Assembly (NCBI GenBank): GCA_910578745.1
Contig: CAJTSN010000011.1
Span: 9,229-29,580 of the forward strand
DNA: 20,352 bases
Direction of reading: 5' to 3'
From: an uncultured Bacilli bacterium
Lineage (GTDB): Bacteria > Bacillota_I > Bacilli_A > RF39 > UBA660
The translations under genes and the position numbers were made by a program. Position 1 is the stretch's first letter, and every line of letters begins with the position of its first letter. Under the pieces are notes generated by a model. That model saw nothing but the letters and a program-made list of their open reading frames with translations, did not search any database and was not told where the DNA came from. This document shows, one piece after another, positions 12,868 to 20,352 of this stretch.

Positions 12868-13336
12868 GACACAAGAAAATTTTATGCTTGCTACTAAAGA
12901 TTTGATGGAAGCAACATATCAAGCATTAGTAGATGTATTTAATTCAAATAATTTAAGTAATCATATTAATTCAATTAATAGGGAACTAACAAATGATGGT
13001 TTAGGTTTTCGGATATGGACTAATGATTGGATAGTTATATTCAACGAATTTGGAACAGGTATAAGTGGACAAGGAACTTATCCTAGTTCTACATGTTATT
13101 CTTATAATAGTCATAAACCTACTGAAAAGGAAATTGAACTAAACATTCCAGAAAACCACTGGATTTATTATAAAGATGGAAAGTTTTATATTACGAGTGG
13201 TATGCCTGCAAAACATATGTTTTATGATGTTGAAAGACTATTAAACGAATATGTAAAAGAGTTTTATCAAAGTGCAATTAAACTTGCAATTAATGATGAA
13301 CAATATCAAAGCTTTAAAGCATCATTGAGAGGGTGA
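12788..13336 (+). CDS. HK97 gp10-like tail completion protein
   Basis: 182 aa. AGAGG lies 6 nt before ATG 12788; the alternative ATG 12806 has no site. N-terminal helix (IQEVIQRLQRIENRTQENF), then the signature NDWIVIFNEFGTG (79-91) and SGMPAKHMFYDVERL (137-151), typical of gp10-like proteins (motifs 'yaxxvExGTG' and 'gxpAxpFl'). Such proteins join the head connector and the tail. Confidence 0.85.
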   Translation: MKTVLTMELSKKSIQEVIQRLQRIENRTQENFMLATKDLMEATYQALVDVFNSNNLSNHINSINRELTNDGLGFRIWTNDWIVIFNEFGTGISGQGTYPSSTCYSYNSHKPTEKEIELNIPENHWIYYKDGKFYITSGMPAKHMFYDVERLLNEYVKEFYQSAIKLAINDEQYQSFKASLRG

Positions 13337-13338
13337 TT

Positions 13339-13782
13339 ATGTTGATAGTAGAAAGTTTATTTGAAGAAAAATTATTTCCAGAACAAAAGAAATATGTTGA
13401 AACTAATTCAATATATAAACCAAAAATAACAAAAGTTATGCCTCAAAATAAAAAGTTTCCAATAGTTCCAACAAAACTTTTACCTGTAAAAAATCAATAT
13501 AGTGACTTAGGTTATGATGAAGAAAAATATACGTTTGGTATTGAAATAAATGTATATGCTCAGGACATGACAATTAATAGTAAAAAGATATCAAAAAGAA
13601 CCATTTGCAATGAAATCACAAAACATGTTGTTGATTATTATAAAAGTAATTATAAAGTTACTGTCAAAGTGGAATTAGATGCTATAAACATAGATAGTGA
13701 TGTACATAGAAATATTATAAGAATAACTGGGAAAATAGATACAAAATATGGATTAGATAAACTAGTTATTTATCCAAAATAG
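13339..13782 (+). CDS. Tail terminator/completion protein
   Basis: 147 aa from ATG 13339 (GAGAGGG 5 nt upstream; a GTG at 13333 is the alternative). It is a basic alpha/beta protein: KFPIVPTKLLPVK (41-53), then TFGIEINVYAQDMTI with SKRTICNEITKHVVDYYK, then NIIRITGKIDTKYGLDKLVI, the strand-helix-strand plan of tail terminators (lambda gpU, SPP1 gp17). Its place between the gp10-like gene and the tail tube gene supports this. The next leader hairpin begins 8 nt after its stop. Confidence 0.7.
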   Translation: MLIVESLFEEKLFPEQKKYVETNSIYKPKITKVMPQNKKFPIVPTKLLPVKNQYSDLGYDEEKYTFGIEINVYAQDMTINSKKISKRTICNEITKHVVDYYKSNYKVTVKVELDAINIDSDVHRNIIRITGKIDTKYGLDKLVIYPK

Positions 13783-13832
13783 AAGTATAGCACTTCAAAT
13801 TGTAAGGAAAACACAATGAGAGGTGAAAAATT
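13783..13832 (+). promoter_or_regulatory. TAGCACT hairpin leader element, copy 3 (before tail tube)
   Basis: GTATAGCACTTC opens the structure: CACTTC (13791-13796) pairs with GAGGTG (13820-13825, one G-U) and ATTGT (13799-13803) with ACAAT (13813-13817); the loop holds AAGGAAA. The closing arm is the AGGTG ribosome site 7 nt before ATG 13833. Confidence 0.75.
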
Positions 13833-14285
13833 ATGAATAACGATGTAAAAGCGTTGGCAGATTTAGGAATTGAAGTAAGAATTAAAAGTAAGACAGACGA
13901 AAAATTTCCAAAAGAGCCATTAGCTGGTATTACAAGTATCCCAGCCAGTGGACAAGCAGGTGGAACAATAGAAGTTACAGAATTCACTGATCCAACAAAA
14001 GTATATATTCCTGATAGACCAGATACTGGAGATATGGATTATGAATATAACTATACACTTGCAAAATATAAAGCAATAAAAGCATACTGTGACAATACAG
14101 AAAAGGATATTTTAATAAAGTATCCAGAAGGCGATGGCGTTTTGTATAGTGGAGTTTGTCAAACATGGAAAAATGAAAAATCTGTAGGTAGCGATGCTTT
14201 AAAAGGTACGTTACATACTGTACCAAGTACATCACCAGAAGATAAAGAGATTGAAGAAGTACAAGCATTAATTGCTACAGAATAA
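13833..14285 (+). CDS. Major tail (tube) protein
   Basis: 150 aa. Siphophage tube features: N-terminal GIEVRIKSK, central strands (GGTIEVTEFTDPTKVYIPD, MDYEYNYTLAKY), a helix (KAIKAYCDNTEKDI), then GDGVLYSGVCQTWKNEKSV and GTLHTVPSTSPE near the end. Size and place directly before the tail assembly chaperones fit. Hexamers stack to form the tail tube. Confidence 0.85.
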   Translation: MNNDVKALADLGIEVRIKSKTDEKFPKEPLAGITSIPASGQAGGTIEVTEFTDPTKVYIPDRPDTGDMDYEYNYTLAKYKAIKAYCDNTEKDILIKYPEGDGVLYSGVCQTWKNEKSVGSDALKGTLHTVPSTSPEDKEIEEVQALIATE

Positions 14286-14306
14286 TTTTTAAAGGTAGGG
14301 AAAAGA

Positions 14307-14636
14307 ATGAGAAAATATACAATAGAAATTCAAGACAAAGAATACGATTTAGCTATGACAAGAGAAAGTGTCAAATGGGCAAACAATAATGGCTTCGATT
14401 TAATAAATTTTGAAAACAAACTTATTAATAACGTTGACATTTTATGGTGTGCAGGTTTTTTAGCAAATCATAAGGATGTGCGTCCTAGTTTAGCTCTTAA
14501 ATTAATGGAGAGTTATAAAGAAGAAGGTGGGGACATCATGGATGTTGTTAATTTCTTAATGGAAGAACATACATCTTTTACGAATGCCCTAGTCAGTACA
14601 GACTTGAAGAAAAAAGGGAAAATAACGATTGCATAG
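14307..14636 (+). CDS. Tail assembly chaperone, frame-0 product
   Basis: 109 aa; AAAGGTAGGG upstream of ATG 14307. The sequence RKYTIEIQDKEYDLAMTRES then VKWANNNGFDLINF with LWCAGFLANHKDVRPSLALK is the usual short chaperone (gpG-like, DUF5055-type) located between tail tube and tape measure. It ends near an A6G run at 14610-14616 (codons AAA AAA GGG). A -1 shift there would join it to the downstream -1 frame, giving the usual long fusion (gpGT) needed for tape-measure assembly. Confidence 0.8.
   Translation: MRKYTIEIQDKEYDLAMTRESVKWANNNGFDLINFENKLINNVDILWCAGFLANHKDVRPSLALKLMESYKEEGGDIMDVVNFLMEEHTSFTNALVSTDLKKKGKITIA
14610..14616 (+). promoter_or_regulatory. Likely slippery A6G run for programmed -1 frameshift
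   Basis: Codons AAG AAA AAA GGG AAA ATA span 14607-14624, followed 10 nt later by the frame-0 stop at 14634-14636. It is not the perfect X XXY YYZ heptamer in frame 0 (G AAA AAA), so slip efficiency is a prediction; it is the best site in the overlap. Confidence 0.55.
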
Positions 14637-15055
14637 ATGAAGAAAAAGGCAAACAGTATAAAAACTTAACAGATTGGTTTTATGATTTGTTGCCTATGGC
14701 AATAACATATGGTATGTCTGTGAAGGAGTTTTGGGAGGAAGACCCTGACTTGTTCTGGGCATACCGTTTTTCTTATTATAGCAAGATAAAAGAACAGCAA
14801 GAATTATTCAATGCAAATGCTTGGTTACAGGGTGCATATTTTTGTGAAGGTGTAACAGTTGCTATAAATAACGCATTTAGTAAACAAAAAATAGAATATT
14901 CAAAACAACCTTATGGACAATGTAAGCAAGAACAAATTAGCATTGAGGATCAACGAAAGTCAGTAGTATCTCAACTAAAAGGAAGAGTCGCACAAGTACA
15001 GGCGATAAAGGGCAAAAATAAACAAGAAATAATAAAAGGCGAAAGCCGAGTATAG
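14612..15055 (+). CDS. Tail assembly chaperone, -1 frameshift extension
   Basis: Reading frame -1 relative to the upstream chaperone is open from 14552 through the overlap to 15055. From the slip it reads about 147 aa (DEEKGKQYKNLTDWFYDLLP, AITYGMSVKEFWEEDPDLFW, NAWLQGAYFCEGVTVAINN), the usual second half of the long chaperone. An internal ATG at 14687 has no ribosome site, so translation by frameshifting is the best explanation; the fusion would be about 249 aa. The stop abuts the next TAGCACT hairpin. Confidence 0.75.
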   Translation, partial: KRENNDCIDEEKGKQYKNLTDWFYDLLPMAITYGMSVKEFWEEDPDLFWAYRFSYYSKIKEQQELFNANAWLQGAYFCEGVTVAINNAFSKQKIEYSKQPYGQCKQEQISIEDQRKSVVSQLKGRVAQVQAIKGKNKQEIIKGESRV

Positions 15056-15095
15056 CACTTACTTAAGGGAATACCAAAAGGTAGGTGAAAAGGAA
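15049..15095 (+). promoter_or_regulatory. TAGCACT hairpin leader element, copy 4 (before tape measure)
   Basis: GTATAGCACTT opens a 9-bp stem: CACTTACTT (15056-15064) pairs with AGGTAGGTG (15079-15087, two G-U). The loop holds AAGGGAA. The closing arm is the AGGTAGGTG ribosome site 8 nt before ATG 15096. The stop codon of the chaperone extension lies inside the TATAGC block. Confidence 0.75.
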
Positions 15096-18000
15096 ATGAA
15101 CGAGCAACAAACTTTAGAATTAAAAATGAAAACAACAGCACAAGAAGCAACAGCAAAGATTGATACTTTAGTCAAAAGTTTAACTAACGTTGAAAATGTG
15201 CTGACAAATATATACCTTGATTTAGGACATATCGAAAAAAAATCAGAATCAAGTGTACAAAAAACAACAAAACAAGTAGATAATTTAAGAAAAACAGTAA
15301 ATAAAGCTACAAATAATGTATCAAAATTAACGAAAATGTTATCAATTGGTGCTATGGTTGTAGGGACAAAAAAGATAGCAACAACAGTTAAAGATAATTT
15401 AGAAGAAGCTATGGAATGCTCCGAGGCGCTGAATTTATTTAATGTAGTATTTAAAAATGTTGAGAAAAATGGAGTCACGGCATTTTCAAATATTGGGAAA
15501 GAGGCTATAAGATTCCAAAACAAATTAGGTGAAGCATTTGGAACAAGTAGTACCCAAACGTTAACATATCAAGCATTGTATCAATCAATGGCTGAAAATA
15601 TGGGAATAGCTGATGATAAGGCAGGAATAATGTCCGAAACCACAGTAAAATTAATTAACGATTTATCATCTTTGTATAATAAATCCGAAGAGTCAGTTGC
15701 CAACGCACTAAGTTCTGGTATATATGCAGGACAAGTTCGACCATTAAGAACTTATGGAATTGATTTAACGCAGAATTCTTTGCAACCAGTATTAGATAGT
15801 TTAGGAATTGATAGAGCAGTTGGAAGTTTATCACAAGCAGAAAAACAAATTTTAAGATATGTAGCAGTTGTAAGACAATCGGGTGTAGCTCATGCAGACT
15901 GGGCGCAAACAATTGAAAGTCCTAGTAATCAATTAAAAATATTAGGTAATCAAGCAAAGGAAGCTAAAATAGCAGTATCAAGCCTATTTATAGGAACATT
16001 TGCAAAAGTCTTGCCATATGCTAACGCATTTTTAATGGTCGTTAAAGAAGTATCAAAAGCAATAGCAACTATGTTTGGTATCAAACTTGAAGATTATAAT
16101 AGTGGTATTGCAAGCACAGAAGATAGCTTTGTAGATTTAGAAGATAGTGTAGATGGTGCAATAGGGAAAGTAAAAGAATTAAAGCGACAAACTTTAGGTT
16201 TTGACGAATTACACACTATAAATAAAGATAGCGGTAGTGGTGGTAGTAGTGGAACATCGGTAAGTGGTGGTATAGACCAAAGATTACTAGATGCTATAAA
16301 AGGCTACGACAATGGAATGGATTCTGTAAAAATGAAAGCTACAGAAATTCGAGATAAAATAATGGAATGGCTAGGATTTACAAAAGAAATAGATGAATTA
16401 ACAGGAGAAGTAAGATTTAAGTTTACGGATACTGATTCTACATTATATAAAGTGGTTGAGGCATTAAAAAAGATATATGATAATGGTAAGAAAGTCATAG
16501 CAGAAGTCTTAACTAAAATAAAAGATGATTTTGACAATGGTGCTTTTGGACAAGTTATTGTGTGGATTTTAGAACGTATAGGTGATGTATTAGGTTGGAT
16601 AGCAGAACATAAAACAGCCACAGACATTATAGCTAAAGTCGTAGAGTCTTTAATTTTGATGAAAGGCTTAAGCTTTGCTGGACAAGTTACAGGAATAACT
16701 AAGATAGGGACAGCTTTAACTAATTTGAAAGGTTCAACAGAAACAGCGATTGGAAAAGCTGGTGCTGGAAAAACAGCAGTGGGGGCAACAGGATTATTAG
16801 GAACACTAGGAATATTAGTTGCTCTTACAGAAGTAAATTGGATAGTTTCAGTAACTATGGAAGGTGCAGAAGCAATACAAAAAGAAGTAGAGGCTACAAA
16901 CAATACAGCAACAACGCTTACAGGTAATACAAAAGATTTGACAAAGAATTTAACAGAATTAGCACAAGCAGGAAAAGCAGATACAAAAGAGTTTAAAACA
17001 TATATCAATGTCTTAAAAAATAATATTAGAGAAAACTACAATAGTGCTTCTTCTATAAAAAAACAATTAGATAGTTCAAATTTATTAGAATCAGGATTAA
17101 ATAGGTTAAGTGGTAGAACTGATAACCTAACAGCAAGTCAAAATAATTTAATAAGTACAAATGAAAATAGTGTAGCTATTATGGAAAGCCTATATCAACA
17201 AGGTTTAATAACCGATGAGATGTATAATGATTTTATATTAACTGTTGGTAGAGCAAAAAGTCAGTATGAAGATACAGATAAATCATTAGGTATGTCTGGT
17301 ACAATTCTCAATATGTTTTCTAATGTAACAAAAGAAGCGAAAGCACAAATCGAACAACTTAATGGGGCATTTGGAGTGAGCAAAATAAATGCTGATGAAT
17401 TGACGAGTTCCTATACATTTAATAAACTCGCTATGGAAAAATTGCATGAGCAAGGTTTAATAAATGATGAAGAGTATGGCAAATTTACAACTACTGTTAG
17501 TTGGTTAAAAAGTTCTTTTGATGAGTTAAGTGGAAAAGTTGATACATCTGAAAAAAGTTTTAGTACAGCATTTGGAACTATCTCTACAACAAAGAATGGT
17601 ATTAAAGGATTAAGCACAGCTGTTGGTATAGGTTCAATAAATGTTGATGAATTGAATAAGAATATAAATAATTTAAAAGGCAAGAAAGTCGAAGTAACTG
17701 TTGATACTAGCCAAGCAAAAAAGGCAATAGATGACCTTATTAAAAAAATGCAGTTTTCTAATCCCAAGTATAATATTACAGGTTCTATTATGGGAGGCTT
17801 AAAAGCTGATGGTGGAATATTCTCACATGGTTCATGGAAAGATATACAACAATATGCCAATGGTGGAGCACCATCACATGGAAGTATGTTTGTCGCAGGA
17901 GAAAATGGGGCAGAAATTGTTGGACATATTAATGGCAGAACGGAGGTATTAAACCAATCTCAAATGGCAAGTGCGATATATGAGGCAGTTGTTTCTGCAA

Positions 18001-18140
18001 TGTCTAATGCGCCATTAAACGTGAATGTAGAAGTAACAGGTGAGAGTAGAATAACAGACGACCAAATAGTTACTATGTATGAAAGTGGAAAAAGCAAAAG
18101 AGGCTATGATGGATTTGGAGCTAATTCTTTTAGGTATTGA
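15096..18140 (+). CDS. Tape measure protein
   Basis: 1014 aa, which sets tail length. N-terminal helical/coiled-coil region (about 1-80; KMKTTAQEATAKIDTLVKSL), then the conserved siphophage segment with FNVVFKNVEKNGVTAFSNIG (107-126), SQTLTYQALYQSMAENMG-like sequence, and YGIDLTQNSLQPVLDSLG. A hydrophobic patch near 560-590 (GATGLLGTLGILVALTEVNW) could interact with host membranes. Residues 696-779 and 780-863 form a recognisable repeat pair (SLYQQGLITDEMYNDF versus KLHEQGLINDEEYGKF). The C-terminus (ADGGIFSHG, YANGGAPSHGSMFVAGENGA, EIVGHINGRTEVLNQSQ) is the usual 'lfvaGExGaE' end of tape measures. No lytic domain was recognised. Confidence 0.93.
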   Translation: MNEQQTLELKMKTTAQEATAKIDTLVKSLTNVENVLTNIYLDLGHIEKKSESSVQKTTKQVDNLRKTVNKATNNVSKLTKMLSIGAMVVGTKKIATTVKDNLEEAMECSEALNLFNVVFKNVEKNGVTAFSNIGKEAIRFQNKLGEAFGTSSTQTLTYQALYQSMAENMGIADDKAGIMSETTVKLINDLSSLYNKSEESVANALSSGIYAGQVRPLRTYGIDLTQNSLQPVLDSLGIDRAVGSLSQAEKQILRYVAVVRQSGVAHADWAQTIESPSNQLKILGNQAKEAKIAVSSLFIGTFAKVLPYANAFLMVVKEVSKAIATMFGIKLEDYNSGIASTEDSFVDLEDSVDGAIGKVKELKRQTLGFDELHTINKDSGSGGSSGTSVSGGIDQRLLDAIKGYDNGMDSVKMKATEIRDKIMEWLGFTKEIDELTGEVRFKFTDTDSTLYKVVEALKKIYDNGKKVIAEVLTKIKDDFDNGAFGQVIVWILERIGDVLGWIAEHKTATDIIAKVVESLILMKGLSFAGQVTGITKIGTALTNLKGSTETAIGKAGAGKTAVGATGLLGTLGILVALTEVNWIVSVTMEGAEAIQKEVEATNNTATTLTGNTKDLTKNLTELAQAGKADTKEFKTYINVLKNNIRENYNSASSIKKQLDSSNLLESGLNRLSGRTDNLTASQNNLISTNENSVAIMESLYQQGLITDEMYNDFILTVGRAKSQYEDTDKSLGMSGTILNMFSNVTKEAKAQIEQLNGAFGVSKINADELTSSYTFNKLAMEKLHEQGLINDEEYGKFTTTVSWLKSSFDELSGKVDTSEKSFSTAFGTISTTKNGIKGLSTAVGIGSINVDELNKNINNLKGKKVEVTVDTSQAKKAIDDLIKKMQFSNPKYNITGSIMGGLKADGGIFSHGSWKDIQQYANGGAPSHGSMFVAGENGAEIVGHINGRTEVLNQSQMASAIYEAVVSAMSNAPLNVNVEVTGESRITDDQIVTMYESGKSKRGYDGFGANSFRY

Positions 18141-18150
18141 GGTGGTATGA

Positions 18151-18540
18151 ATGAAAAAAGTTCCTTTAATGTTATTCAATGGTGAAGCTATCCCAGGTGT
18201 GGCACCTGAATACACATTTGATGGACAACAGTTAGTAAATGATGCAAGAAATGCTTATGGACAATTTGTAGGGCAAAAGGTAAACAGGCGAATGGTAAAG
18301 TTTAATAATTTAATATTTCCCCATTTGAATTTAGAGCAAGTGGTATGGCTACATAATAAGGTTGAGAATTTTGAGGTAAATGTAACATATTTTGATACAA
18401 AAGAGAATGACATCATTACAAGGAAATTTTATTTTGGAGATATGAGTGAGCAACCGTTGAAATATGACTATAGTGGAATAGTAGCTAAGCCAATTGAATT
18501 CATCAACGTTAAAGTAAATATTATTGATATGGGTTATTAA
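18151..18540 (+). CDS. Distal-tail-region protein
   Basis: 129 aa, GAGGTGG upstream. Predicted beta-rich: PGVAPEYTFDGQQLVNDARN (15-34), NRRMVKFNNLIFPHLN, then IITRKFYFGDMSEQPLKYDY and GIVAKPIEFINVKVNIIDMG. It lies straight after the tape measure, where Firmicutes siphophages place distal tail (DUF6711-like) proteins. Exact role not shown by motifs. Confidence 0.65.
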   Translation: MKKVPLMLFNGEAIPGVAPEYTFDGQQLVNDARNAYGQFVGQKVNRRMVKFNNLIFPHLNLEQVVWLHNKVENFEVNVTYFDTKENDIITRKFYFGDMSEQPLKYDYSGIVAKPIEFINVKVNIIDMGY

Positions 18541-18542
18541 AA

Positions 18543-19721
18543 ATGCAAAATAATGAACTTATAGAACAACTTAACTTACCATATCGCCCCGAAGCCTTTA
18601 TTCGTATAACTTTTGATATGATAGACCCAGATACTAATCCTATAAAAAGTGTAAATGGCGAAACAAATTATAGCGATTTTGCAAATTTAGATGAAGAAAA
18701 AGAACAGGAAAAAAATTATGCGACTCTAGAAAAAAATTTTTGGCGTCTTGATGATAGCCAACCATTACTAGAAAGCGAAGAATTATATCAAAAATATACT
18801 AGTTCTTATATGAGTAATGCAGAGTGTATTTATGAAGAAAAGCCACAGATACAATTAGTATCTGACGAATATGTGACCACTGTAGGAATAACAATTAGTT
18901 TTGATAGAATCACAGAAGATTATCCATCACTTTTAAATATAAAAGCTTATAAAGATGATAAAGAAATTATGGATAAAGACTATGAAATTCATGATTTCAA
19001 GGAAAATTTAATATTCGCTGACAACGAGGAATTGGTGAATTGGAATAAGATAGTTATTACAATTTTAAAGAGCAAATATCCGTATAGGAGATGTCGAATA
19101 CAACAGTTGATAGTTGGAATAAGAGAAGTGTATAAAAAAGAAAATATTGCAAATGCAGAAGTAAACGAAAAAAGAACTTTCATAAATAGCGTTTTACCAA
19201 TTCATAATTTTAAGTTTTGTTTGGTAAATAAAGACCAAAAATTTAATCCAGATAATCCACAGGGTTGGTACAGATATATACTTGAAAAGCAACCGATAAA
19301 ATATGAGTGGGGATATACTATGCCTGATGGTAATATTGAGTGGGTATTAGCTGGACAAATGCTCTTAAGTGGTAGTGTAGAAGCTGATGATAAAACAGCC
19401 ACATTTAGTGCTACTAATATTATTAGTTACTTATCAGACATATATAAAAAAGGCGTATATCGTCAGGATGGTGCTAGCATGTACGATTTGGCAATTGAAA
19501 TTTTTAACGATAGTGAACTAGGACCAGCCAATTATGTAATTGATGAAAAATTGAAATCAATTTATACCAATGCACCACTTCCAAAGTTGCCTAAAAATCA
19601 ATTACTACAATTAATTGCAACAGCCTCAAAATGCGAATTATATGTTGATGAGAATAATGTAATATACATAACACCTGTTAAACATGAAATAATAGACACA
19701 ATAGAAAAAAATCTTATATGA
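18543..19721 (+). CDS. Tail/baseplate protein, N-terminal part of a split gene
   Basis: 392 aa; start 3 nt after the previous stop with a weak ribosome site. A beta-rich N-terminal half (residues 1-150) with a YPSLLNIKAYKDDKEI strand-turn is followed by a conserved tail segment, CRIQQLIVGIREVYKKENI then YRYILEKQPIKYEWGYTMPD with NIEWVLAGQMLLSG, and LIATASKCELYVDENNVIYI near the end, typical of clostridial phage tail proteins. It stops just after an A7 run (19705-19711) with a TGA that overlaps the next ATG; the missing continuation appears in the next reading frame. Confidence 0.75.
   Translation: MQNNELIEQLNLPYRPEAFIRITFDMIDPDTNPIKSVNGETNYSDFANLDEEKEQEKNYATLEKNFWRLDDSQPLLESEELYQKYTSSYMSNAECIYEEKPQIQLVSDEYVTTVGITISFDRITEDYPSLLNIKAYKDDKEIMDKDYEIHDFKENLIFADNEELVNWNKIVITILKSKYPYRRCRIQQLIVGIREVYKKENIANAEVNEKRTFINSVLPIHNFKFCLVNKDQKFNPDNPQGWYRYILEKQPIKYEWGYTMPDGNIEWVLAGQMLLSGSVEADDKTATFSATNIISYLSDIYKKGVYRQDGASMYDLAIEIFNDSELGPANYVIDEKLKSIYTNAPLPKLPKNQLLQLIATASKCELYVDENNVIYITPVKHEIIDTIEKNLI
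19706..19712 (+). promoter_or_regulatory. A AAA AAT slippery heptamer at a -1 frame junction
   Basis: In the frame of the upstream gene the codons are GAA AAA AAT CTT ATA TGA, giving the heptamer A AAA AAT. A -1 slip here leads directly into the downstream frame (about 592 aa total) with no stop before it. Alternatives are an indel in the A7 run or a reinitiation at the ATGA overlap. Confidence 0.5.
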
Positions 19722-20320
19722 CAAAACCACGAGTAGCATTGCAACCACCATTAAAAAATGTAATAGTAAATATTAACAATTATGTAGTGAGCAATGAAGT
19801 TTCAGAAATATACAAAGTGGAGAATTTACAGATTGGTGACAAGAAAACTATTGCAATCGAGTACCCATTAGCAACGGATATTGTTGCAGAAGTAACAAAT
19901 GGAACTATAACAGAAGCTCATTATTGTGCACAATATGCAGTTCTTACAATTACATCGGAAAACAGTGTTAATCTTATTATAAAAGGTAGAAAAATTGAAA
20001 AAACATTGATACAACAGGTATCTAACTATCATGAAACGGGAGAAGATATTTCTTATTCAAATGATCTTTTGACATTGCAAAGTGAAAGTGGTTCTACAAT
20101 GTCAATAAGTAAGTTTATAGGTAGTTGGTACAATTGTAGAAACCTTTATGATATGGATACAAGAGGTTTGCCATTGGATAGAGCAGGAAGTACAGTATAT
20201 TTTCCAACAGATTTTAGCGATAAATTACAGGGATATATAGTAGAACATCAACTTTCATTTAGTGGTAGGTTTAGTGGGAAAGAAACAATTTTAAAGATAG
20301 GTGATGGAAATGTGGATTGA
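19718..20320 (+). CDS. Tail/baseplate protein, C-terminal part (-1 frame)
   Basis: 200 aa; ATGA overlap with the previous gene and no ribosome site of its own. The start (MTKPRVALQPPLKNVIVNIN) reads as a natural continuation of the upstream protein, and the rest (YPLATDIVAEVTNGTITEAH, IIKGRKIEKTLIQQVSNYHE, NLYDMDTRGLPLDRAGSTVY, GKETILKIGDG) resembles the second half of clostridial phage baseplate-associated tail proteins. The gene therefore seems one unit interrupted by frameshift, programmed or accidental. Confidence 0.7.
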   Translation: MTKPRVALQPPLKNVIVNINNYVVSNEVSEIYKVENLQIGDKKTIAIEYPLATDIVAEVTNGTITEAHYCAQYAVLTITSENSVNLIIKGRKIEKTLIQQVSNYHETGEDISYSNDLLTLQSESGSTMSISKFIGSWYNCRNLYDMDTRGLPLDRAGSTVYFPTDFSDKLQGYIVEHQLSFSGRFSGKETILKIGDGNVD

Positions 20321-20352
20321 ATCAATTTATGATAGAACAAGAGCCGATGTAG
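20310..20352 (+). CDS. Next tail protein, start only (cut by window end)
   Basis: ATG 20310 after AGGTGATGG, overlapping the preceding gene by 11 nt. The visible residues MWIESIYDRTRADV match the N-terminus of a common Firmicutes siphophage tail protein that begins MWIxPxxDRTxxDV. The gene continues beyond the window. Confidence 0.6.
   Translation, partial: MWIESIYDRTRADV

Noticed and set aside
15059..15523. 154-aa minus-strand ORF
   Set aside because: Antisense shadow of the tape measure start; no ribosome site.
16304..17008. 234-aa minus-strand ORF opposite the tape measure
   Set aside because: Shadow of the tape measure coding frame; no start signals and unlikely composition.

Overview
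The window is about 20 kb of a very AT-rich tailed-phage or prophage genome from a low-GC Gram-positive host (Bacillota, most likely a Clostridia- or Erysipelotrichia-like gut bacterium). The evidence is the base composition, AGGAGG/AGGTG-type ribosome binding sites, a siphophage-type head-tail gene order, an SPP1-type portal, an SU10-type capsid protein, and small regulator families typical of Firmicutes phages. TGA acts as a stop and Trp is coded by TGG, so the genetic code looks standard.

Layout. (1) 74-229 is a small membrane-protein gene on the minus strand with its own consensus promoter, probably the edge of a divergent module. (2) About 320-1104 is non-coding, AT-rich and full of small inverted repeats. 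It ends in two tandem 17-bp palindromes in front of a RepL-like winged-helix gene, so it could be a replication or control region. (3) 1105-6108 is a run of small accessory genes: RepL-like protein, hypotheticals, DUF433, a stand-alone LexA-type DNA-binding domain, a ribbon-helix-helix protein with its own consensus promoter and palindromes, an HNH homing endonuclease, two XRE-like proteins, a two-TM protein, a lipoprotein, an HeH/LEM-like protein and an SPFH (prohibitin-like) membrane protein. (4) 6159-7916 is the large terminase, closed by a rho-independent terminator. A 209-nt structured leader follows, then the portal. (5) 9697-10005 holds four tRNA genes (Thr, Trp, Met, Pro) inside the head operon. 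(6) 10106-13782 carries scaffold, major capsid protein and the connector, closure and tail-completion proteins. (7) 13833-20352 carries the tail tube, the frameshifted tail assembly chaperone pair, tape measure, distal tail protein, a split baseplate/tail protein and the start of the next tail gene.

From 6159 on, the genes form a colinear packaging-head-tail assembly line, mostly with tight or overlapping junctions. The most interesting signal is a leader element seen four times, exactly in front of terminase, major capsid protein, tail tube and tape measure. It consists of a conserved (A/G)TAGCACT block opening a hairpin, an AAGGRAA loop, and a closing strand that is the Shine-Dalgarno region. 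The stem sequence differs in each copy but pairing is kept, which suggests a conserved RNA control element for the key structural genes. I do not recognise it as a named element.
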